Positions 48,151 through 55,583 of a DNA stretch of 64,000 bases are shown here, piece by piece. The stretch comes from a virus. The number at the start of each line of letters is the position of its first letter. The first letter of the stretch is position 1. The translations under genes were made by a program, and so were the position numbers. The stretch lies in the IMG/VR virus record IMGVR_UViG_3300022839_000006, positions 144,231 through 208,230 of that record. The stretch is one strand, 5' to 3'. Below the pieces are notes generated by a model. It had not been told where the DNA came from, did not search any database, and was given only the letters and a program-made list of their open reading frames with translations.

Positions 48151-48217
48151 TGGATATTATGAGTGTGATCACATTGTTCCTAGATCACTTGGTGGACATA
48201 CAACATTGAAAATTTAG
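48143..48217 (+). pseudogene. HNH endonuclease remnant fused to the tRNA end
   Basis: The frame GYYECDHIVPRSLGGHTTLK then a stop is the core of an HNH nuclease (ECDHIVPxSxGG). The rest of the gene is absent. It abuts the truncated Ile-type tRNA. Confidence 0.7.
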
Positions 48218-48241
48218 TAAATTTAACGGCAAGAAAGACTG

Positions 48242-48270
48242 TTGACACACACCACCAAAACACATAATAT
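48242..48270 (+). promoter_or_regulatory. Early-type promoter
   Basis: AGACTGTTGACAC, 17-bp spacer, TAATAT; precedes the tRNA-like genes at 48319 and 48435. Confidence 0.75.
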
Positions 48271-48318
48271 CAGTTTAAGAAACAAGACACGAACAAGTAC
48301 AAAAGAGTGACGTTATGT

Positions 48319-48397
48319 GCCCAAGTATCGGAACCGTCTTCTAAACGGTAGTACCGTAATTGGATCGATGGGGGTTCGAATCCCTCCTTGGGCACCA
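48319..48397 (+). other. Arg(TCT)-like tRNA with no normal D-arm
   Basis: Acceptor GCCCAAG/CTTGGGC, A-CCA and T-arm GGGGG-TTCGAAT-CCCTC are good, and ACCGT-CTTCTAA-ACGGT is a perfect anticodon arm (TCT). Only 10 nt (TATCGGA region) stand where the D-arm should be, and about 20 nt replace the variable loop. CGG/CCG could pair around the anticodon arm. Confidence 0.55.
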
Positions 48398-48434
48398 AAG
48401 GTCACTTTTTGGTACTTGATTGTATTAACACAAT

Positions 48435-48556
48435 GCCCATTTGGCGGAATGGTAGACGCCTGAGACTTCTACGATGGTTTTAAAATTGTTTGGGACCATC
48501 GCTAAAAATCTCATGTCCTTAGTGGCGTACCGGTTCGAGTCCGGTAATGGGTACCA
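48435..48556 (+). tRNA. Leu-type tRNA with a 36-nt insert in the anticodon loop
   Basis: Class II body of Leu type (D-arm GGCGGAATGGTAGACGCC, long variable arm), acceptor GCCCATT/AATGGGT, A-CCA encoded. Anticodon stem TGAGA/TCTCA encloses 43 nt instead of 7, with a perfect CGATGG/CCATCG stem flanked by CTA repeats. Removing 36 nt can leave CTTAAAA (TAA, Leu), or CTTCTAA (TCT) if cut at the 37/38 position. Confidence 0.68.
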
Positions 48557-48568
48557 GAATAAACAGAT

Positions 48569-48626
48569 TGCGGGATGGAGCATTCCAGTAACTCGTCAGG
48601 TCGACAACCAAGTCTAGGAGACTCGC
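48569..48626 (+). pseudogene. Initiator-tRNA-like remnant
   Basis: TGCGGGATGGAGCATTCCAG and TAACTCGTCAGG follow the 5' half of initiator tRNA-fMet, but the anticodon loop reads TCGACAA and the T-arm is missing. Confidence 0.5.
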
Positions 48627-48815
48627 TTAACAAATTGTCTTTAACCATCCGAAAAGGAAATTCCTGAATGTTTACAGGGCATGTCGATAATAGCTGGCAG
48701 AAGGTATGGAGACAGATGCTGCACGGCCGTGCAACATAACCAGAACTTCAATTATTGTGACTGTTTGACGAAAGCGGCCCACATCAGTGAATGTGCCACG
48801 CCAAGTTGGTAAAAC

Positions 48816-49082
48816 CACGTTCTTCGATACTCTTACAAATCCAAATTCAATCTTGACAACAAATGTAAATTTGGCCGTGGCGACGAGAATGTACTGACAG
48901 GAGACCAGTTTAAAAATTACAATTACAACAAAAGAGGTCAACACAGATCGTTATCAGCTCTTTTGATTGACGAACATTCGTCCTTGCAGAGTAATTTGAG
49001 CGCGATGGGCATCCAAGAGATGTTCGGATATGGTGTGACATTGGAGAAGAATTCCTTTGTGTTTGGTCTATCCACAAGGTAA
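48816..49082 (+). pseudogene. Remnant reading frame without a start codon
   Basis: An open frame to TAA at 49082 contains CKFGRGDENVLTGDQFKN, RGQHRSLSALLIDEHSSLQS and MGIQEMFGYGVTLEKNSF. It is protein-like but has no usable start; stops lie just upstream. Probably the end of a lost gene. The sequence from 48627 to 48815 holds nothing I recognise. Confidence 0.5.
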
Positions 49083-49105
49083 CATTCGATCTTAGAAATA
49101 ATTAC

Positions 49106-49180
49106 GCCCCTGTAACTCAGTTGGTCGAGCGTCTGGCCACTAATCAGACTGTCGTAAGTTCGAACCCCGCAAGAGGAGCA
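49106..49180 (+). pseudogene. Degenerate tRNA
   Basis: GCCCCTGTAACTCAGTTGG, anticodon stem TCTGG/TCAGA, loop CCACTAA without the invariant U33, broken T-stem and no complete CCA. Confidence 0.55.
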
Positions 49181-49209
49181 ATCTTTTTATTATGACACGA
49201 AGATATCTC

Positions 49210-49238
49210 TTGACGTCACTTACTTTAAAGGCTACAAA
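49210..49238 (+). promoter_or_regulatory. Early-type promoter
   Basis: CTTGACG, 17-bp spacer, TACAAA, 37 bp before the 95-aa gene. Confidence 0.6.
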
Positions 49239-49274
49239 GAATGAGTAAGAAGAAATTAAACGAGAGACACGACA

Positions 49275-49562
49275 ATGAAAATAGGCACACAGATCAACGA
49301 ACTGATGAAAGCACAAGGCTTTGACCACGCCGCTTACGGACGCGTTTCGAGGTACAGCACCAAGGTTGGTCTCCTAATGCACTTGTGGGCCTACACTTCT
49401 GAACACAAGAGAGTTGCTGTGAACCGTAACGAAGATGGCACTTACCACATCGATACAAACCCGACACCCGATAACTGTGCTCCTTGCATCGTTCAAAACA
49501 ACATCGCCGAAGAAGTTCTTTTTGAAACATTCGAAGCTGAAATGAGTTTGTTGGCAGCGTAA
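49275..49562 (+). CDS. Hypothetical 95-aa protein
   Basis: MKIGTQINELMKAQGFDHAA; the middle has TSEHKRVAVNRNEDGTYHID, and the end is acidic. GAGA lies upstream. Unrecognised, with its own promoter. Confidence 0.62.
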   Translation: MKIGTQINELMKAQGFDHAAYGRVSRYSTKVGLLMHLWAYTSEHKRVAVNRNEDGTYHIDTNPTPDNCAPCIVQNNIAEEVLFETFEAEMSLLAA

Positions 49563-49582
49563 AAGTATAAGGGTGTAGTAAA

Positions 49583-49755
49583 ATGGTAATTACATCAACG
49601 AAGAAATCAAAAGTTATTTAGGCGAATCGCGTCCCGAGAGAGGAGCAAAACTAGTATCCTCGATGTCATACAGCGCCGCTAAGGCTGCTGCAGACAAGGC
49701 TACGAAGAGCGCGATGCACAAAAAAGAAGCAGACAAAATGAAAAAGGCTCAGTAA
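49583..49755 (+). pseudogene. Frame-shifted small gene
   Basis: AAGGG and an ATG at 49583 start a 12-codon frame. The other frame, from about 49588, reads NYINEEIKSYLGESRPERGA, then SYSAAKAAADKATKSAMHKK to TAA 49755. One missing base after ATGG would join them (MGNYINEE..). Either a broken gene or a shorter 30-aa ORF from the internal ATG. Confidence 0.45.
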
Positions 49756-49797
49756 GCCTATATTTCAGGAGTGTGTTTGGGCTTTGTTGAAATCCTA

Positions 49798-49826
49798 TTG
49801 ACATCTCACATGTTTGAAGCTATAGA
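49798..49826 (+). promoter_or_regulatory. Early-type promoter
   Basis: TTGACA, 17-bp spacer, TATAGA, 40 bp before the 45-aa gene. Confidence 0.7.
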
Positions 49827-49865
49827 GGATGTATAGACAGAAAAGCAAACAAGTGAGGAAATGAA

Positions 49866-50003
49866 ATGACAAAATCGGAAATCGCGGCCGAAATCATCAG
49901 GGTCGAAGCCCAGTTAGAGTCCCCCGAAGGAAAGGGGAAAATCACCAGCTTAAAGGCATACCACCGCAAGCTGTGCACTGCGTACCACAAAGCCTCCGCC
50001 TAA
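49866..50003 (+). CDS. Hypothetical 45-aa protein
   Basis: MTKSEIAAEIIRVEAQLESP, then KAYHRKLCTAYHKASA. Helical, with GAGGAA upstream and a promoter. The composition is richer in GC than its neighbours. Unrecognised. Confidence 0.55.
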   Translation: MTKSEIAAEIIRVEAQLESPEGKGKITSLKAYHRKLCTAYHKASA

Positions 50004-50032
50004 ACCCACACCACCAATAAGAAAGATCGAAA

Positions 50033-50170
50033 ATGAACACTGCAGCACAGAACTTGATTGCTTCTTTTTACTCAAAGCCAGTAACATTCTTTGAGACTGA
50101 TACGGGTGAGCGTATGGTTCATGATCCCTCCGCAAGAATGGTTAGTCTAAACATGTTAATTTGCCATTAA
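50033..50170 (+). CDS. Hypothetical 45-aa protein
   Basis: MNTAAQNLIASFYSKPVTFF, then DTGERMVHDPSARMVSLNML. AAAGA upstream; 29 bp after the previous stop. Unrecognised. Confidence 0.5.
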   Translation: MNTAAQNLIASFYSKPVTFFETDTGERMVHDPSARMVSLNMLICH

Positions 50171-50188
50171 CATTATAAAGGAAACAAA

Positions 50189-50701
50189 ATGAAAAAATGT
50201 TATGTCATGGTGGGTGTTCCTGCCAGTGGAAAATCAACATTTGTGAAAAATGTCATTTCTGCTGATCCGGATTCGTACTTTGTATATAGCACTGATCAGT
50301 TTATTGAAGATGCTGCTACTCATTTCAATTCAACGTACAATGAAATGTTCGAGAATAATATCAAGGGGGCAACTGCCTCGATGAATCAGATGTTGGAAGA
50401 AGCGGTTGCTGATGAACGTCAGTGGATTATCTGGGACCAGACAAATCTAGGCATCAAGAAACGGAAGTCAATCATCAACAAGATGAAATCCGTGGGTTAT
50501 TCTGTTGAGTGTGTTAGTTTTACACCTCCAGAAACAGAAAATGAACGTGCTGAATGGCACCGACGTCTAGGGTCTCGTCCAGGTAAGACTATCCCAGACC
50601 ATATTCTAAATAGCATGATGAAAAACTATCAGAAGCCAGAATTGTCAGAGGGGTTCGACGACATCACGACGTATGATATGTTTGGCACTGTGATCACGTG
50701 A
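50189..50701 (+). CDS. Polynucleotide-kinase-like P-loop kinase
   Basis: 170 aa: MVGVPASGKSTFVKNVI (Walker A) near residue 7, STDQFIEDA (acidic pair near 34), WIIWDQTNLGIKKRKSII near 86, and a C-terminal IPDHILNSMMKNYQKPE that recalls T4 Pnk (VPIDVLRSMYKSM). It corresponds to the 5'-kinase domain of T4 polynucleotide kinase without the 3'-phosphatase. A role in RNA 5'-end repair is inferred, and it would fit the tRNA-rich neighbourhood. Confidence 0.8.
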   Translation: MKKCYVMVGVPASGKSTFVKNVISADPDSYFVYSTDQFIEDAATHFNSTYNEMFENNIKGATASMNQMLEEAVADERQWIIWDQTNLGIKKRKSIINKMKSVGYSVECVSFTPPETENERAEWHRRLGSRPGKTIPDHILNSMMKNYQKPELSEGFDDITTYDMFGTVIT

Positions 50702-50756
50702 GTAGCTTACTGCAAAGAGCAGGAAATTAGAGTACACATCTGAACAAGTTCGTTCC

Positions 50757-50861
50757 ATGATTAACAAAGAACGAACGTTTCAAAGGATCCTCGACTGCAA
50801 ATCTGTCGAGGATATCAAGATACTTCTATTGGTGTGGGTTGAAGAAGAGAAGATTAGATGA
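50757..50861 (+). CDS. Hypothetical 34-aa protein
   Basis: MINKERTFQRILDCKSVEDI, ending VWVEEEKIR. Its stop overlaps the next ATG (ATGA). Unrecognised. Confidence 0.5.
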   Translation: MINKERTFQRILDCKSVEDIKILLLVWVEEEKIR

Positions 50862-51070
50862 GCACTGAAGAACAACTGAAATCAAAGTTGACCGAAACTT
50901 CTGTCATTTTAGCTAAAACACGAGAAGGAGCAATTTATCAAATTGTTTTCTCTGAAGCAGAAGATGAGGATGGACAGTCCTCATACCACACAGAGAATTG
51001 GTCGCATTGCTGGAATACAAACGGCGAATCTGTTAAGAATCCAAGTCTTGACATTGTAGAGGTAATGTAA
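50858..51070 (+). CDS. Hypothetical 70-aa protein
   Basis: MSTEEQLKSKLTETSVILAK; acidic, ends SLDIVEVM directly before the Thg1-like gene. AGAAGAGA upstream. Unrecognised. Confidence 0.58.
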   Translation: MSTEEQLKSKLTETSVILAKTREGAIYQIVFSEAEDEDGQSSYHTENWSHCWNTNGESVKNPSLDIVEVM

Positions 51071-51301
51071 ATGAAACGTGATGACTTTGGAAATAGAATG
51101 AAGGCATTTGAATCAGTTTACACTGATGTTAGAATTCCAATTGAATTGCCAATGATGGTGAGAGTGGATGGCAAAGGGTTCAGCAAGTTTACAAAAGGAT
51201 TCAACAAACCTTTTGACGATGACTTGAGCGGTGCCATGATTGCCATGATGCTGCACCCAAATTCTGCCAGACCGTCAGAGGAATTGTCCTGCGATGGTTA
51301 G
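51071..51301 (+). pseudogene. Truncated Thg1-like 3'-5' nucleotidyltransferase
   Basis: The first 57 residues (DDFGNRMKAFESVYTDVRIP, MMVRVDGKGFSKFTKGFNKP) match the N-terminus of tRNA-His guanylyltransferase/Thg1-like proteins, including the metal-binding RxDGxxF motif. After LSGAMI the sequence changes to a short unrelated tail ending at 51301. Full Thg1 is over 220 aa, so catalysis is not possible alone. A broken gene or a fragment left by deletion. Confidence 0.78.
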
Positions 51302-51470
51302 GCGATACACAGTGACTGGACTGTTTAGTGATGGTGGCAGAGATGTTGGGTCGCGTTCTGATCTGGGAGAAGCAAGACTTCTAGCCGAATCTGCAATTCA
51401 CAGTGGCGCACAGAGAGTGATAATCACAATGGTCCAAGAAACACACGTTGAAACAATCAGACAGAAATAA
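51294..51470 (+). CDS. Hypothetical 58-aa protein
   Basis: MVRRYTVTGLFSDGGRDVGS, then ARLLAESAIHSGAQRVIITM. It overlaps the end of the Thg1 fragment by 8 bp. It looks like a small two-layer fold. Unrecognised. Confidence 0.5.
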   Translation: MVRRYTVTGLFSDGGRDVGSRSDLGEARLLAESAIHSGAQRVIITMVQETHVETIRQK

Positions 51471-51529
51471 CATCTTGACAGCATACAAGATGTGGTTCAT
51501 AGTGAGGTACGTATACTAATAAGGAGTTT

Positions 51530-51589
51530 ATGATAAAGCCCTTGCCAAGCTTACTGACATTGAAAAGGAATGATTGGGTCTGTTCATGA
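51530..51589 (+). CDS. Hypothetical 19-aa leader-like peptide
   Basis: MIKPLPSLLTLKRNDWVCS with a strong AAGGAG at 5 nt. Its stop overlaps the ATG of the next small membrane protein (ATGA), so it may act as a translational leader. Confidence 0.4.
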   Translation: MIKPLPSLLTLKRNDWVCS

Positions 51590-51678
51590 TGTCTAGTCTG
51601 TATGCAGTATTCTTGGTGTTGGCCTCGGTTAGGTTGTACAGATGGTACAGAAACTACAAGCAAATCATACAATACTGA
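51586..51678 (+). CDS. 30-aa single-helix membrane protein
   Basis: MMSSLYAVFLVLASVRLYRW then basic YRNYKQIIQY: one transmembrane helix with a positive tail. Coupled to the peptide at 51530. Confidence 0.45.
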   Translation: MMSSLYAVFLVLASVRLYRWYRNYKQIIQY

Positions 51679-51687
51679 AAAGAGGAG

Positions 51688-51716
51688 TTGACGTGGCCCC
51701 TCTTTTGTTTTATAAA
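51688..51716 (+). promoter_or_regulatory. Early-type promoter
   Basis: GTTGACG, 17-bp spacer, TATAAA, 32 bp before the 61-aa gene. GAGGAG before it and CCCCTC in the spacer could also pair. Confidence 0.72.
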
Positions 51717-51747
51717 GTATATAGAAACACGATAGAGAGATGTAGTG

Positions 51748-51933
51748 ATGAAAGTTTATGTTGTAACAGCAGATACAGTGACAGATTGTTCAGGCGAAGT
51801 GTTTTCGGATGGATATGTTATTGGAACTTTCTCGTCCTATGAGAAAGCAAGCAGTGCAATTGAAGCAATTGAAGAAAACTACACTCGAAAGCGGCGTGAT
51901 TATGACATTGAAGAATTTGAAGTGGACATTTGA
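51748..51933 (+). CDS. Hypothetical 61-aa protein
   Basis: MKVYVVTADTVTDCSGEVFS, then YVIGTFSSYEKASSAIEAIE. The ferredoxin-like alternation resembles small phage proteins described as host takeover factors; unassigned. Start ATG 51748. Confidence 0.6.
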   Translation: MKVYVVTADTVTDCSGEVFSDGYVIGTFSSYEKASSAIEAIEENYTRKRRDYDIEEFEVDI

Positions 51934-52069
51934 CGTGGAACTAGATAACAATAAGGGTGGGTGCACTGTTGACGGTCTGCACATTTATCAGCTATGTTGT
52001 CGTTACGTATATTGCAACGATCTTCAGCTCACTACCAAAGATCGTTTGTGCGCTAGGGGCGTGTTGTGA
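51902..52069 (+). CDS. Hypothetical 55-aa cysteine-containing protein
   Basis: MTLKNLKWTFDVELDNNKGG, then YQLCCRYVYCNDLQL. It overlaps the previous gene by 32 bp and the next by 4 bp. The start is uncertain (GTG at about 51932 is possible). Confidence 0.4.
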   Translation: MTLKNLKWTFDVELDNNKGGCTVDGLHIYQLCCRYVYCNDLQLTTKDRLCARGVL

Positions 52070-52368
52070 GCGCGCCGGAGCGGATCGACTTGATCGAAGC
52101 GAGCGGAATGGTGCATGACTATTGGCGAGGAAATTACCAAGGGTCCGGTAGTATCCCGACTTCCTACGTCCGCGCAGACCTTGTCCTGCAATGGCAGAAC
52201 ATATCAACCGCACCGAAAGATGTACTTTTGGAGATGGGGTATTGGAACGTCGAGACGTGTGGGGATGTCAATTGGACAACGGTGTTTGATATGTATGCTT
52301 GCACAAAAGGCTCGTGGTACACGCCGAGAGTCACTCACTGGAAACATACTACTGCGCCACCATTTTGA
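52066..52368 (+). CDS. DUF551-like protein
   Basis: 100 aa, GTG start: MSAPERIDLIEASGMVHDYW. The pattern WQNISTAPKDVLLEMGYWN, then PRVTHWKHTTAPPF, matches the W..I.TAPKDG...THW..LP form of DUF551 proteins common in phages of Rhodobacter-like hosts. First gene of a GC-richer island. Confidence 0.62.
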   Translation: MSAPERIDLIEASGMVHDYWRGNYQGSGSIPTSYVRADLVLQWQNISTAPKDVLLEMGYWNVETCGDVNWTTVFDMYACTKGSWYTPRVTHWKHTTAPPF

Positions 52369-52402
52369 AAATTCTTATCGCGGCAAGCAAAGGAGAAAAG
52401 AC

Positions 52403-53350
52403 ATGACAGATTTTGACGTTTGGTGGACTGATCAAGATTGCGGAAACCTAGACACGAAAGACCTGTGCCGAGACCAATGGGTCACGATGGAGAAAAACGG
52501 ATTGGACTGCTCAACCATAACAAAAATTATGGGCAATTTTTGGGCATCTGAATTTTCCAAGCGTATCGCGGCAATGAATGAACTGGCCGCACTTGGTCAA
52601 GATTTTGACCGTTCACAATCAGGTCCAACAAAACCACGAAATCTGGCGGAAGCAGCGCGGGTAATGCAAAAGCGCATTGGCTCAACGCCCTTTCCCGGCG
52701 AATTTCAGCAAATTGCAGATGATGCCCACATGATGATTGCCCGGCAAATGTTTCGCATTGCGGATTTGGAAAAGCGTATGACAGTATTTTCCGAGGAAAC
52801 TTTTGCGACACCTGCTACGAGATTGGAGACTGACATGACTAATCCAGACACCAGCACAGAGGCGGTGGAGAAGTTGGCAGAAAATCTGAAGGATTGGGAC
52901 GAGATTGACGAGGGCGTGATAAACGACTGGCGGGGTCGTGCATCCGTAACGGTGATCGCCCTTGCAGCCGAACGTGACACTCTACATACTGCCATAAAGC
53001 GTCAGGCTGGGGCAGCAAAAACATTGCACGAGTTTACGCTTGATCAGGTACAACACTTGAGGGATGTAGATCGTACCAATTACATCGCCCCAAGCGTTAT
53101 TCAGGGTGAACGTGAGGCAAACGCTTCACTGAGCGCTGACAACGAAGCTCTACGTGACAGACTCACAACAGTAGAGGCGCGGGTCAAAGCTGCCGATGCC
53201 CTGGTAGGGATGCTACAAGAAACTGTAGCAGAACACGACACTGCGGACTACGGACACGACGAGGAAAACCCGTGGACTATGAAGGAATGGTTTGATGAAG
53301 AAGATAGGGAAGCCATTAAAAATTACATCGACGCAGGAGAAAAGCCATGA
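52403..53350 (+). CDS. Hypothetical 315-aa protein, probably two joined genes
   Basis: MTDFDVWWTDQDCGNLDTKD starts after AAGGAG. Residue 144 onward (MTNPDTSTEAVEKLAENLKD) looks like an independent N-terminus: it has GGAG 7 nt upstream and is a familiar start of Rhodobacter-phage proteins. The second part has coiled coils (ALRDRLTTVEARVKAADAL) and an acidic end. Fusion or missed stop; function unknown. Confidence 0.6.
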   Translation: MTDFDVWWTDQDCGNLDTKDLCRDQWVTMEKNGLDCSTITKIMGNFWASEFSKRIAAMNELAALGQDFDRSQSGPTKPRNLAEAARVMQKRIGSTPFPGEFQQIADDAHMMIARQMFRIADLEKRMTVFSEETFATPATRLETDMTNPDTSTEAVEKLAENLKDWDEIDEGVINDWRGRASVTVIALAAERDTLHTAIKRQAGAAKTLHEFTLDQVQHLRDVDRTNYIAPSVIQGEREANASLSADNEALRDRLTTVEARVKAADALVGMLQETVAEHDTADYGHDEENPWTMKEWFDEEDREAIKNYIDAGEKP

Positions 53351-53601
53351 CTGATACAAGCGCAGTGGAGTTTCTAGACATGCCCGGCGGGGATATGCGC
53401 GGTCTTATTTGTCGTCAGTCTGATACCATAGCAGCTCTACGTGCCAAACTCGCAACGGTAGAGGATGAACGTGACGCGCTAACCGCAGAGATTGCAACGC
53501 AGGTTGGTTATAAGAATGACTACAAAGCCGCATACGCGGAGTGTGTCGAGAATCATCACACCTTTAGGGCGCGTATTACACAGGAGAACAACAATGAATA
53601 A
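53347..53601 (+). CDS. Hypothetical 84-aa coiled-coil protein
   Basis: MTDTSAVEFLDMPGGDMRGL, with a coiled coil IAALRAKLATVEDERDALTA. Coupled to the previous gene (ATGA). Unrecognised. Confidence 0.55.
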   Translation: MTDTSAVEFLDMPGGDMRGLICRQSDTIAALRAKLATVEDERDALTAEIATQVGYKNDYKAAYAECVENHHTFRARITQENNNE

Positions 53602-53857
53602 TATTGATATAGAGGCAGCAATGGGATACGATTCTGCGACTATACTGGAAATAGTCAGCGACTTGCGCAATGTCGCTGAAGCGGAGGGAGACGTTCTATG
53701 CCGCGCAGCCGCTAGTCTTATTGACACTCTTCGCGACCGGCTTGTCGCCGCAAACGGTGCGCTGGAGATATGCAGCAAGTCTTGGGAAGAGTGTAACACT
53801 CAGCTTATCGCTGCACAGGCCCAGACGGCGCGGGATGATGCTCTCCGAGAGCGATGA
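53594..53857 (+). CDS. Hypothetical 87-aa helical protein
   Basis: MNNIDIEAAMGYDSATILEI, then LCRAAASLIDTLRDRLVAAN. AGGAG 8 nt upstream. Part of the overlapping run. Unrecognised. Confidence 0.55.
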   Translation: MNNIDIEAAMGYDSATILEIVSDLRNVAEAEGDVLCRAAASLIDTLRDRLVAANGALEICSKSWEECNTQLIAAQAQTARDDALRER

Positions 53858-54012
53858 TGCCTGTACACACGTTATCAAGGACTGTCCAAACGGCACAACA
53901 TACGAAGGCTGGCATGGCACAAACGGCGGCGGTACGCCTCGTCAGTGTTGCTCGCGAAGACATCCGCGCCCTAATAGCGGCTCTGGTTGACGAACAACAA
54001 ACAGGAGACTGA
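53857..54012 (+). CDS. Hypothetical 51-aa protein
   Basis: MPVHTLSRTVQTAQHTKAGM, ending REDIRALIAALVDEQQTGD. The internal ATG (MAQTAAVRL) has AAGG upstream and may be the true start. Another frame over the same bases is also open, so this call is weak. Confidence 0.4.
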   Translation: MPVHTLSRTVQTAQHTKAGMAQTAAVRLVSVAREDIRALIAALVDEQQTGD

Positions 54013-54068
54013 ACCAACGGAAACAAAAGAAGTTTACGCGGTGTGTGTCAAACTACTGATCGTGCAAA

Positions 54069-54100
54069 TGTTCTCGTTGTCACGCATCACAACGAGAACA
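54069..54100 (+). other. 12-bp perfect hairpin
   Basis: TGTTCTCGTTGT, 8-nt loop, complement; in the 230-bp gap after the GC-rich island. No U-tract. Nothing else seen in the gap except the next promoter. Confidence 0.5.
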
Positions 54101-54183
54101 TAAAGAAGTGTCACCACGAAATTTTATTTGGTAGTGTAACAACTGTGCCAATAATTACAGCGGCAGAGAAACAAAATGACACG

Positions 54184-54212
54184 TTGACACAGACTATAGA
54201 ATATCGTAATAT
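54184..54212 (+). promoter_or_regulatory. Early-type promoter
   Basis: GTTGACA, 17-bp spacer, TAATAT, 32 bp before the 81-aa gene. Confidence 0.78.
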
Positions 54213-54243
54213 GAATTGTAGACAAACAAAAAAGGTAGCACCC

Positions 54244-54489
54244 ATGTCACGTAAAACAGTTGAAGTTGGTAAGATTTTGGCAATGGTCAATGTGGCATTG
54301 GCTTGTCCAGACAGTACACCAGATGGTCGTGAAGCCTTGTGCACGATGCTTGAGACAGTATTGATGGACGCGGGTAGTTACCAAGGTTATTCTTACATTG
54401 ACACTGATGAGGTAGAAGGAAATGGTACACGTCGAAAGTATTTTGCCCACAAGACCAATGTTGACGACTATCAAGAGTGTATTAAATGA
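54244..54489 (+). CDS. Hypothetical 81-aa protein
   Basis: MSRKTVEVGKILAMVNVALA, then TPDGREALCTMLETVLMDAG and YFAHKTNVDDYQECIK. Helical; conserved-looking. Short relatives occur in other large phages, from memory. Function unknown. Confidence 0.65.
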   Translation: MSRKTVEVGKILAMVNVALACPDSTPDGREALCTMLETVLMDAGSYQGYSYIDTDEVEGNGTRRKYFAHKTNVDDYQECIK

Positions 54490-55022
54490 CCTATTTTTTC
54501 AAAAATGACAGAGAATCAAGTCAGTAACCAAGTCAGTTGTTATGCCAGTGGCCACGTGTCTGGAAAAATGTAAAGACCAGCACTTATTAAATAATTATGT
54601 GGTTGTTGAAATTGGTTGTTGACACGCAAACAAAAATATGTTAATATAACCTATAAGACCAAGCAGAGTAAGTAACTTGTAAGACTTGGTTGATCAAACA
54701 AATTCTGGATTGCACGAGACAAAATGCTGTGGCAATGGACTTATATGGAAGGGTTGCTCCTTTAACATTATAAGTTCTAGACGGCAATCTGGAGGCGCTA
54801 TACGATACTAAAGCTTGATGAATAGTTCTATACTATGAACGTAGACATTAATAACATTCCAAATTTTCAAGAGTAGAAAAGCAATCTCATTGCTTTGTTT
54901 TTAGCGGAATAAACAAAGCATGATGTGGCGCAGTACTTGCCGGCCATGTTTGAAACGTAAATGCCAGTTTGCCTCAACCCAGACTGTTCTTCAAAAATTA
55001 GTACAAATCAAAGGACAAAGAC
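54490..55022 (+). other. 530-bp gene-free region with a promoter
   Basis: Holds a promoter (54619-54647) whose transcript would run about 370 nt before the next start codon. Possible pairings include CCAAG/CTTGG near 54660-54689 and ACTTATA/TATAAGT near 54739-54775. A long leader or small RNA is likely; no gene seen. Confidence 0.5.
54619..54647 (+). promoter_or_regulatory. Early-type promoter
   Basis: GTTGTTGACAC, 17-bp spacer, TAATAT. Confidence 0.78.
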
Positions 55023-55583
55023 ATGAAAATCTCTCTTCGTAAGGCAAATGCAGTACAGAATTCAATCAACGAGCAGATCAAATCTCTTGGTCTCAGTCAC
55101 ACTGTTCAATTCAACGAATTCCAATCTGTTCAAGGACAGATTGACACTGTGAGGGACAAATTCTTCAAGGATGTTGAAACATGGACACGCTTGATGTCTT
55201 CGTTGTATGAAATTCGACAGTCTGTTGGAACTGCCAATGCAACCTCAAAGATTAATGAAATTCTTTCCACAGCGGCAAAATTGGAAAAAGATGGCAACTT
55301 TGTTGCGATGTTGGCGAGCAAGGGAACACAGACCGACTTGGCTGTTCTAAATGGTAAACTCAAGAAAAATGCCAATGTGGTTGAAGATTCTTATCGCCCC
55401 TGCGCACCGATCAGTACCACGATCTTCACACAAGAAGAGGTTGATGGCTACAAATCAACAGCGGCGAATCTCAAGAAACAGAAGCAAAAGCTTCAGGACC
55501 AGCTTCTAGAATTGAACATTACAACCCAGATTGAATTGAGTGATGCTACTGCTCAGTTCTTGACTGGATTGGACATCATTTAA
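55023..55583 (+). CDS. Hypothetical 186-aa coiled-coil protein
   Basis: MKISLRKANAVQNSINEQIK; helical throughout, with NLKKQKQKLQDQLLELNITT near the C-terminus. I recall similar MKISLRKAN-type proteins in marine T4-like phages, function unknown. AAAGGA lies upstream and it has a long transcribed leader. Confidence 0.68.
   Translation: MKISLRKANAVQNSINEQIKSLGLSHTVQFNEFQSVQGQIDTVRDKFFKDVETWTRLMSSLYEIRQSVGTANATSKINEILSTAAKLEKDGNFVAMLASKGTQTDLAVLNGKLKKNANVVEDSYRPCAPISTTIFTQEEVDGYKSTAANLKKQKQKLQDQLLELNITTQIELSDATAQFLTGLDII

Noticed and set aside
51475-51502. TTGACA with a possible TCATAG -10
   Set aside because: The -10 is poor, and the next TATACT is too far away.
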